NCBI GenBank assembly: GCA_013824055.1
Contig: PNNE01000048.1
Span: 1 to 13,557 of the forward strand
From: Rhodobacter sp.
GTDB lineage: Bacteria; Pseudomonadota; Alphaproteobacteria; Rhodobacterales; Rhodobacteraceae
DNA: 13,557 nucleotides
Direction of reading: 5' to 3'
Part shown: piece by piece, positions 7,769-13,557 of the stretch
Position numbering within the stretch: position 1 is the first letter of the stretch
Layout: every line of letters begins with the position of its first letter
Notes under the pieces: generated by a model
What the model saw: the letters and a program-made list of their open reading frames with translations, nothing else
What the model was told of the DNA's origin: nothing
Database searches by the model: none
Made by a program: the position numbers and the translations under genes

Positions 7769-8718
7769 CAGCGCATCTCTCCGCTGAGGTAGGCGTCATG
7801 GACCGCGTTGGCCAGCCCGGCGGCCTCGGCGATGTAACGGGTCAGGAAGTCGTGCAGGCCCTCGTCGAAGATCGCCTCGACAGTGGCGCCTTCGATCCCG
7901 GCGTGCAGCCTTAGCGCGGCCACCTGCGCCTCGGTTTCGCGACCATAGGCCTTGGACAGGCGGCCCAGGTGGTTGACCAGCCCGGCCGAGCAGGTGGCAA
8001 GGGACCGGGGCGACTGCGGGTTGCGGATCAGGAAGTCGGCGATCTTGACCGCCGTCACCTCGCCGCCATAGGCCCAGTGGAACGCCCGCTGCGCCCCCAT
8101 CGCGCGCAAGAGCGTGGACCACTGATAGTTGTCCAGGCCGGAGCCGACGAAATCGACGCGGGGAAGCAGGACGTAGTATTTCACGTCCATCAGGCGCGCG
8201 GTGTTGTCGCCGCGTTCCAGGTAGTAGCCGATGTTCAGGAAGTTGAACCCGTCGTCGCGCAGCAGGGTGGCGTCGATGGCACCGCGCAGCATGGCCGCAT
8301 GGCGCATGGTCCAGTCGGTCAGGCGCGACAGTTCCAGCCTGGAGCGTTCCTCGCGCTCCAGCTGGCGCAGCTCCTGAAAGGCGGTGTTGAGGGCGTCCCA
8401 GACCTGGGAGGTCAGCGCGGTGCGGACGATGCGGCCGTTCTCGCGCGCGGCGGTGATGCAGCTGGCGATGGACGAAGGATTGTCGCGGTCGAAGAAGAGG
8501 AAGCTTTCGATGTTGCGCTGCACCGGGTCGCCGTATTTCCGGGCGAAGGAATCCGCCATGCCGGTGGCGTGCAAAAGGCTGTCCCATTCGCTGCGGTAGC
8601 CCTGCGCGCTGGGCAGCAGGCTGATGCGCGAGCCCACTTCCAGCAGGCGCGCGACAGTATCGGCCCGCTCCATGTAGCGGGCGATCCAGTACAGGTTGTC
8701 GGCGGTGCGGCTCAGCAT
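7768..8718 (-). CDS. Alpha-E domain protein (DUF403, COG2307 type)
   Basis: A 316-residue, largely helical cytoplasmic protein of the alpha-E family, whose biochemical function is unknown. It has the family's duplicated W/G-x-x-Y-x-E-R motif: LYWIARYMERADT (9-21) and NIGYYLERGDNTARLMDVKYY (about 162-182). The reading frame is intact and full length. Its ATG at 8718 lies 4 bases after the ATP-grasp stop with a GGAG ribosome binding site upstream, and its stop overlaps the transglutaminase start by one base, so the three genes are translationally coupled. In the literature this protein is consistently found with circularly permuted ATP-grasp and transglutaminase-like partners, proposed to be a peptide- or amide-forming system (Iyer and colleagues' comparative genomics). 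Confidence 0.93.
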   Translation of the reverse strand: MLSRTADNLYWIARYMERADTVARLLEVGSRISLLPSAQGYRSEWDSLLHATGMADSFARKYGDPVQRNIESFLFFDRDNPSSIASCITAARENGRIVRTALTSQVWDALNTAFQELRQLEREERSRLELSRLTDWTMRHAAMLRGAIDATLLRDDGFNFLNIGYYLERGDNTARLMDVKYYVLLPRVDFVGSGLDNYQWSTLLRAMGAQRAFHWAYGGEVTAVKIADFLIRNPQSPRSLATCSAGLVNHLGRLSKAYGRETEAQVAALRLHAGIEGATVEAIFDEGLHDFLTRYIAEAAGLANAVHDAYLSGEMR

Positions 8719-8722
8719 GACA

Positions 8723-10118
8723 TCACTCCGCCAGAACCCAGGTGTCCTTGACCCCGCCGCCCTGCGACGAGTTCACCACCAGCGAGCCCTCCTTCAGCGC
8801 AACGCGCGTGAGGCCGCCGGGGACAAGCTCGATCCGCTCGCCGACCAGGCAGTAGGGGCGCAGGTCGACGTGGCGGGGGGCGACGCCTTCCTCGACGAAG
8901 GTGGGCACGGTGGACAGCGCCAGCGTCGGCTGGGCGATGTAGTTGCCGGGGTCCTCGACGATCTTGGCGCGGAAGGCCTCGACCTCGGCCTTCGTGCATT
9001 TCGGACCGACCAGCATGCCATAGCCGCCCGAGCCGTGGACCTCTTTCACGACCAGTTCCGGCAGCTTGTCCAGCACGTAGGTCAGGTCATCCGGCTTGCC
9101 GCATTGCCAGGTGGGAACGTTCTGCAGGATCGGTTCCTCGCCCAGATAGAAGCGCACCATGTCGGGGACGTAGGTGTAGACCGCCTTGTCATCGGCGACC
9201 CCCGCCCCCGGCGCCGAGCAGATCGACACGCCGCCCGACCGGTAGACGTCCATCAGGCCGGGGATGCCAAGCATGCTGTCCGGCCGGAAGCACAGAGGGT
9301 CGAGATAGGCGTCGTCGATGCGGCGTAGATCACATCCACCCGCTGCGGGCCTTCGGTGGTGCGCATGTAGACATATTCGCCATCGACAAAGAGGTCCTGG
9401 CCTTCGACCAGTTCCACGCCCATCAGGTCGGCCAGCAGCGAGTGTTCGTAATAGGCGCTGTTGAAGTGGCCGGGGGTCAGGATCACCACCGTCGGCTCGC
9501 CGCGGCACTTTTCCGGTGCCACGCTCGAGAGCGTGCGGCGCAGCTTGTCGGAATAGGTGTCGACGGGCTCGATCCGGTTTTCGCGGAACAGGTCGGGAAA
9601 CATCCGCATCATGATCTCGCGGCTTTCCAGCATGTAGCTGACGCCCGAGGGGGTGCGGCAGTTGTCTTCCAGCACGTAGAACTCTTCGGGGCCGGTGCGC
9701 ACGATGTCGACCCCGACGATGTGGGAATAGACGCCCTTCGACGGCACGAAACCGGCGACGGCCTTCTCGTAGGCTTCGTTCTGGTAGACCAGGCGCGCGG
9801 GGATGCGTCCGGCGCGGATGATCTCGCCGCGCCCGTAGACATCGACAAGAAAGGCGTTCAGGGCGCGGGCGCGCTGCTTGATCCCGCGCTCGAGCCTGGC
9901 CCATTCGCCGCCCGAAAACACCCGGGGGAACATGTCGAACGGGATCAGCCGGTCAGGATCGCCGCCCTCGCCATAGACGGCGAAGGTGATGCCGATGCGG
10001 CGGAACAGGGCCTCGGCCTCGGCCTGCTTGAGGCTGCGGAGTTCCCGACCCAGTCGCGAAGCCGGGCATAGGGCTGGCGGACGTCGAGACCCTGATACAT
10101 CTCGTTGAACTGTGTCAC
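8723..10118 (-). pseudogene. Circularly permuted ATP-grasp protein (COG2308 type), two frameshifts
   Basis: First gene of the Anbu operon, a predicted ATP-dependent amide- or peptide-bond ligase. The family sequence is split over three frames. Piece 1, from GTG 10118: MTQFNEMYQGLDVRQPYARLRDW, to about 10050. Piece 2: ELRSLKQAEAEALFRRIGITFAVYG through [19 protein letters not shown] to QRVDVIY at about 9326. Piece 3: [39 protein letters not shown], the glycine-rich [15 protein letters not shown], and the C-terminus [18 protein letters not shown] to 8723. Each junction needs one extra base, giving a 465-residue protein of normal length. The start is chosen because MTQFNEMYQG matches the family's FxEM opening; an ATG six codons later is the alternative. 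The ribosome binding site is weak. As read here, no complete product can be made. Confidence 0.9.
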
Positions 10119-10137
10119 TCGTGGCCCCCGGCACTGC

Positions 10138-10159
10138 CTCTGCGCTGACTAGAGCAGAG
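10138..10159. repeat. Inverted repeat upstream of the Anbu operon
   Basis: CTCTGC (10138-10143) and GCAGAG (10154-10159) are perfect 6-base complements around a 10-base spacer, 19 bases upstream of the GTG of the ATP-grasp gene. It lies in the 127-base gap between that gene and the SDR gene, which has no other clear promoter element. It could be an operator or a small hairpin in the leader; short enough to be chance. Confidence 0.3.
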
Positions 10160-10245
10160 CCCCGCCGCGCCGAAAAGGCCTGCGACGCGGAATCCGCAAG
10201 CGCCGTAACCATGTGCCCAAGATTTGTGCAGAAGCCCGAGCCGGA

Positions 10246-10977
10246 TCAGAGCCGGATGCGCACGCGCCCGCGGCCCATGACCCGATCCTTGACCCGACCC
10301 TTCAGGGACCCCTGCGGCTGATGCTCCCGGTCCCGCAGGAACACGCGCCCGTTGATGTCGCGTTGCCGCATGAGGGCAAGGTTGGCGCCCCATTCGGCGG
10401 CCTGGACAGGATCGACGCCGTCCGGGATGCCCCTGCGGGGCTGATGGGTGCCCGGAACCCAGTCGGTGATGACGATGCCGGGGAAACGGTCGCCAAGATC
10501 GGCGACCAGCGCCCGCGTCAGGATCCGCAGCGCGCCTTTCGAGACGGAATAGCCGGCGGCCAGCGGCGCGGGGCTGACGTCGGCAAAGGTGACGACATTG
10601 ATGATCCGGCCCGAGCCGGTCTTCACCATCGCGGGCAGGACCTCGTGGCAGCAGTTGAAGGCGCCGCCAAGGTTCAGCTGCACGGTGTCCATGAACGAGG
10701 CCGGGGTTTCGTCCAGGATGTCGCGGTCGGGGTAGGTCTCTGCGTTGTTGACCAGGATTGTCGGCGCACCAAGCCGCTCCCTGATCTCGCCAAAGGCACG
10801 GGCAACCTCTTCGGGCTGGCGGACATCGGCGGTGATCGACAGCACGCCCTGGGCCTGGAACGGCGCGCGCGCGATGCCGACGACGGCAATGCCGCGCCGG
10901 ACCAGCGCCAGCGCCAGCTCCTTGCCGATGCCCCAGCTTGCTTCGGTGATCACGGCGATTTCGACAAGTTCCTGCAT
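10246..10977 (-). CDS. Short-chain dehydrogenase/reductase with altered motifs
   Basis: A 243-residue Rossmann-fold protein of the SDR family. The expected Tyr143-x-x-x-Lys147 (GYSVSKGAL) and Asn102 (LNLGG) of the catalytic tetrad are present. Three usually strict positions differ: the TGxxxGIG dinucleotide motif reads TEASWGIG (Glu12 for Gly), NNAG reads NNAE (Glu80), and the catalytic Ser 13 residues before Tyr is Thr130. Both Gly-to-Glu changes are one transition away from a Gly codon. The C-terminal tail (about 218-243) is very basic. The ATG at 10977 has a GGACGGA-type ribosome binding site and follows the GMC stop by 15 bases, so the two form an operon. Substrate unknown; activity could be reduced or lost. 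Confidence 0.85.
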   Translation of the reverse strand: MQELVEIAVITEASWGIGKELALALVRRGIAVVGIARAPFQAQGVLSITADVRQPEEVARAFGEIRERLGAPTILVNNAETYPDRDILDETPASFMDTVQLNLGGAFNCCHEVLPAMVKTGSGRIINVVTFADVSPAPLAAGYSVSKGALRILTRALVADLGDRFPGIVITDWVPGTHQPRRGIPDGVDPVQAAEWGANLALMRQRDINGRVFLRDREHQPQGSLKGRVKDRVMGRGRVRIRL

Positions 10978-10992
10978 TGTATTCCGTCCGCA

Positions 10993-12630
10993 TCAACTGG
11001 CCTTGCGACGGGCGGCAAAGTGACGAGCTGCGACAGCATCCCCGACCCGAAGCGCATTGGCGGCGATGGTGAGGCTGGGGTTCACCCCCATCGACGTGGG
11101 CATGAACGAGGCGTCGGCGACGTAAAGATTGTCAAGGTCGTGCGCCTTGCACTCTGCGTCCAGGACCGAGGTCGAAGGGTCTGACCCAAAGCGCAACGTG
11201 CCGCTGGGGTGGCCGAAGTTGAGCGTCGGTCCGAAGTTCAGGAACATGAGCCGGTGCCGACGCAGTTTCTGGCGCAAGAGCTGGCGCAGCAGCGCGCGGC
11301 GGGCCTTCAGCTCGTCCGAGATGCGGTAATGGATCAGGGGGACCTCGGGGTCCTCCGGGTGCGGCTCGACACGGTTGTCGGCATAGGGAAGGTCCTCCAG
11401 AAGCCCGACAAGCACGGTGGCCGACCCGAAGACATCGGCGCCGATCCTGGCGGCGATGGTCGCCAGCCGCGAGGCGCCCGGCAGGCCGCGTAGCCTGCTG
11501 CGCGACAGGACGCCCTTGAGATGCCCGGCAATCTGCCCGGCATCGGCGGCAAGACCCATCGACTGCACCAGGCCCAGACGCTGGCGGTCGTGCGTGTAAA
11601 GATCGCGGAAGGACAATGCCCGGGTCGCCCCGACGGCCGGACTGCCGCGACGGGGCCAGAAGGCCACCATCTCGGAGACGTGGAACATCAACCCGCGGCC
11701 GACCCAGCCGCTGGAATTGGCGCAGCCCGACGCATGGGTGCCGGTCGACCGCAGCAGCAGGTTCGGCGAATTCAGCGCGCCCGCCGCAAGGACGAAGACA
11801 TCGGCCTGCAAGAGGTAGTCGCGCCCATTGGCCCGGACCCGCGCCGCAGTGATGCGGCCCTGGGCCTCGATCAGGTCCTCGACCGCGCAGTTGGGCAGAA
11901 GTGTCGCATTGCCGGTGTCCAGCGCCGGCTCGACCCCGGCCGAGCGGCCATCCATCTTGCAGGGGCGCGGGCACTTGCGCCCCAGGCAGTCGGAGCAGCC
12001 GGGCAAGCGACGCAGCGCCTCATGCGCGCGGTAGGGATGCAGACCGGCGGCGCGGAGGTCGTCGAACATCCGCGCCTCGGCCTCGGTCAGGGGCGGCGCG
12101 GGCAGCAGCGGGCCGGGAAGCTCGGACAGGGGGTCCTTCTCGCCGCGGATCGACAAGGCCGCTTCGGCCTGGGTGAAATAGGGGCGGAAGGTGTCAAAGC
12201 CCACCGGCCAGCCACCCGTCGGATGCGGCATGGCCTCGGTCGCGTCGATGTCATGGCGTTCGGGGCGTTCGGCCGCAGCGGCGTAGAAGACCGAAGACCC
12301 GCCGACCCCGCTGCCCAGCGGCGCAAAGAAGCGGTGCGGCCGCTCTGCGTCGATGCGGGTCTCGATCGGGGTCGGCCAGAAGCCCCGAGCCTGACGCGCG
12401 GTATAGTCAGCAAGATCGGTCCGCAGATCCTGGCCTTCGGTCCGGTAGCCGACGGGCCCCTTTTCCACGAACAGCACCGAAAGCCCAAGCTCGGCCAGCC
12501 GACGACCGGCAAGGCCACCCCCCACGCCGGTGCCGATGACGATGACATCCCAGTGCCGGGCCGCAGCCTTGGCGATCAACCCCTGCCCGACAGTGGCAGT
12601 GGCAGGTAAAGGTGTGGCGACCGGAATCAT
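10993..12630 (-). CDS. GMC-family FAD-dependent oxidoreductase
   Basis: A 545-residue flavoprotein of the glucose-methanol-choline family, oxidising an alcohol group on an unknown substrate. The N-terminal FAD-binding motif is DVIVIGTGVGGGLAGRRLAE (28-47) with the acidic end FVEKG (54-58); a GSGVGGSS loop follows at 107-114. The C-terminal domain carries the catalytic His474 in HPSGTLRFG and Asn517 in GVNPSLTIAANALR. A four-Cys cluster C212-x2-C215-x4-C220-x3-C224 lies in the middle. I chose the ATG at 12630; the frame stays open to 13041, but the upstream part is low-complexity with no FAD-domain similarity. The ribosome binding site is poor. It is co-transcribed with the downstream SDR. The specific enzyme cannot be named. 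Confidence 0.9.
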   Translation of the reverse strand: MIPVATPLPATATVGQGLIAKAAARHWDVIVIGTGVGGGLAGRRLAELGLSVLFVEKGPVGYRTEGQDLRTDLADYTARQARGFWPTPIETRIDAERPHRFFAPLGSGVGGSSVFYAAAAERPERHDIDATEAMPHPTGGWPVGFDTFRPYFTQAEAALSIRGEKDPLSELPGPLLPAPPLTEAEARMFDDLRAAGLHPYRAHEALRRLPGCSDCLGRKCPRPCKMDGRSAGVEPALDTGNATLLPNCAVEDLIEAQGRITAARVRANGRDYLLQADVFVLAAGALNSPNLLLRSTGTHASGCANSSGWVGRGLMFHVSEMVAFWPRRGSPAVGATRALSFRDLYTHDRQRLGLVQSMGLAADAGQIAGHLKGVLSRSRLRGLPGASRLATIAARIGADVFGSATVLVGLLEDLPYADNRVEPHPEDPEVPLIHYRISDELKARRALLRQLLRQKLRRHRLMFLNFGPTLNFGHPSGTLRFGSDPSTSVLDAECKAHDLDNLYVADASFMPTSMGVNPSLTIAANALRVGDAVAARHFAARRKAS

Positions 12631-13102
12631 CAGAAAAAATCCATACTGTTTCAACCTGCATGCCTTGCGGCCATGTGGTCCACCCCCGCCGCCTTGGCCA
12701 GGATTGGACTGTCGTTTCAATGTTGGTTCCGGCGAGTCCGGAACTTCGCTGCCTGCCTTGGTGCGGAACCGCCCGGTCCGCAGGATCGTGTTGCGCGAAA
12801 CGTCACCTTCGCGCAGCCGGTCCAGGGTCAGTTCCCGTCGCTTTGCGTCTCGGGCGGAACCTTGCGTGTTTTCCTTGGCCCGGCAAGTGCTTTGTCGGTC
12901 AGATCCACGCTTCAGGCGAGGATCTGCAACCGCCGGTCCGCATCGCACAAAGTCAGGCCGCTCTCTTGCAGCATCGCCTGTTCCATTGACAATCCCGACT
13001 TCTGGCGCGAATTGTTCCGAATGGGGCTGCGCGCACCCCACGAGGCGTCAGCCGAAGGTCGCGTTTCACATATCTGAAACACAACCAACCTAAGGACTGC
13101 AA
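12631..13102. promoter_or_regulatory. Divergent intergenic region between the GMC and rhodanese-ChrB genes
   Basis: This 472-base stretch has no gene I can support: open frames on both strands lack ribosome binding sites and recognisable sequence. It contains GTTTCA at 12648-12653 and 12714-12719 and the palindrome at 13063-13080. A perfect TTGACA at 12986-12991 faces the ChrB gene but lacks a good -10 at 17 bases. Confidence 0.5.
13063..13080. promoter_or_regulatory. Palindromic candidate operator upstream of the rhodanese-ChrB gene
   Basis: GTTTCA-cATATc-TGAAAC: perfect 6-base arms around a 6-base spacer whose centre is itself ATAT. It sits 22 bases upstream of the start codon and overlaps an AT-rich patch (CATATCT) that could be the -10, a typical place for a repressor. 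No regulator gene is in the window to pair it with. Confidence 0.5.
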
Positions 13103-13557
13103 ATGCCTGCGCCTGACGCCATTTCCTGTGACAAGCTTGCAAGACTGATCGGCACCCCCCGGGCCCCGGTGATCCTGGACGTCCGGCGCGCCGCGCTGCG
13201 CACGGACGACCCACGCGCAATCCCAGCGGCCCGCTTGCTGAACGAGGCGGACCTGCGGCAGCCCGGTGTCTCGGGCCTGCTGCCGGACCTGCGGGGGCAG
13301 TCGGTCGTCGTCGTCTGCGTCGCCGGCCACGGGCGCAGTCAGGGCCTGGCCGCCCTCCTGCGGGCCGAAGGGATCGCGGCCGAGTATCTGGAGGGGGGGC
13401 ACGAGGCCTGGGTGGCGGCCGGCCTGCCGACCGTCGATATGGCCAGGCTGGGCGGCCGCGATGCGGCGGGACGCAGCCTTTGGGTCACGCGGTCGCGGCC
13501 CAAGATCGACCGCATCGCCTGTCCCTGGCTGATCCGGCGGTTCATCGACCCGCGGGC
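13103..13557 (+). CDS. Rhodanese-ChrB fusion protein (chromate-resistance type), 3' end cut by window edge
   Basis: The first 151 codons are in the window. Residues about 8-110 are a rhodanese-like domain: VILDVRRAALR (23-33), the catalytic-loop Cys72 in CVAGHGRSQGLAALL (72-86), and the closing EYLEGGHEAWVAAGLP (94-109). From about 127 the sequence WVTRSRPKIDRIACPWLIRR begins the ChrB-type domain, which continues beyond the window. ChrB-domain proteins are known from chromate-resistance operons, usually beside the efflux pump chrA; any such neighbour would lie to the right. The ATG at 13103 has an AAGGA ribosome binding site with 6-base spacing (13092-13096). Transcription is divergent from the GMC operon. 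Domain calls are firm; a chromate role is by family only. Confidence 0.88.
   Translation, partial: MPAPDAISCDKLARLIGTPRAPVILDVRRAALRTDDPRAIPAARLLNEADLRQPGVSGLLPDLRGQSVVVVCVAGHGRSQGLAALLRAEGIAAEYLEGGHEAWVAAGLPTVDMARLGGRDAAGRSLWVTRSRPKIDRIACPWLIRRFIDPR

Noticed and set aside
7190..9330. Programmed ribosomal frameshifting as an explanation for the broken Anbu-cluster genes
   Set aside because: None of the three junctions has a canonical X-XXY-YYZ slippery heptamer or an obvious downstream stimulator. Three programmed sites in two genes would be extraordinary.
10239..10257. AGCCGGAT direct repeat, 11 bases apart, at the SDR stop codon
   Set aside because: It lies in and just after Arg-rich coding sequence at the SDR end; the repeat is short, and codon bias can explain most of it.
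12631..13041. Long N-terminal extension of the GMC protein (the frame stays open to 13041)
   Set aside because: The extension is basic and low in complexity, has no FAD-domain or signal-peptide character, lacks a ribosome binding site, and would occupy the shared promoter region. The normal family N-terminus starts shortly after 12630.

Overview
The window is GC-rich, tightly packed alphaproteobacterial DNA. Codon use and protein sequences look like Rhodobacterales (Rhodobacter/Paracoccus-type), but this is an inference from composition and family resemblance only. It holds four gene blocks and no RNA genes, CRISPR arrays or insertion sequences that I can see.

Block 1 (1-6171) is a tricarboxylate-type uptake locus with its own sensor. 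On the minus strand, tctD (response regulator) and tctE (sensor kinase, cut by the left edge) overlap by 8 bases. Divergent from them on the plus strand are an orphan periplasmic binding protein of the AfuA/PgtC type and then tctC, tctB and tctA, the binding protein and two membrane subunits of a TTT-family transporter. tctC/tctB overlap by GTGA and tctB/tctA are 4 bases apart. Two matching 7-4-7 direct repeats with a CAGG core, one in the divergent intergenic region and one just upstream of tctC, are candidate TctD boxes. A nested stem-loop also precedes tctC.

Block 2 (6188-10118, minus strand, convergent with tctA) is the conserved Anbu cluster in its usual order: circularly permuted ATP-grasp protein, alpha-E protein, transglutaminase-like protein, and the proteasome-like Anbu subunit. 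The first and third genes carry frameshifts in this sequence: two in the ATP-grasp gene and one in the transglutaminase gene. Each is a one-base deficit, and restoring one base rebuilds family-typical protein. Anbu and alpha-E are intact. The frameshifts are either sequencing or assembly errors or very recent lesions.

Block 3 (10246-12630, minus strand) is a two-gene unit: a GMC-family FAD oxidoreductase followed 15 bases later by a short-chain dehydrogenase/reductase whose nucleotide-binding and catalytic motifs are altered.

Block 4 (13103-13557, plus strand, cut by the right edge) starts a rhodanese-ChrB fusion of the chromate-resistance type, preceded by a strong ribosome binding site and a clean palindrome. 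The 472-base divergent region between blocks 3 and 4 has no convincing gene but contains repeated GTTTCA/TGAAAC half-sites.

I saw no wholly new system. The best leads are the sensor/orphan-binding-protein pairing with its candidate operators, the frameshift cluster in the Anbu operon, the degenerate SDR beside the GMC enzyme, and the palindrome at the chr-type gene.
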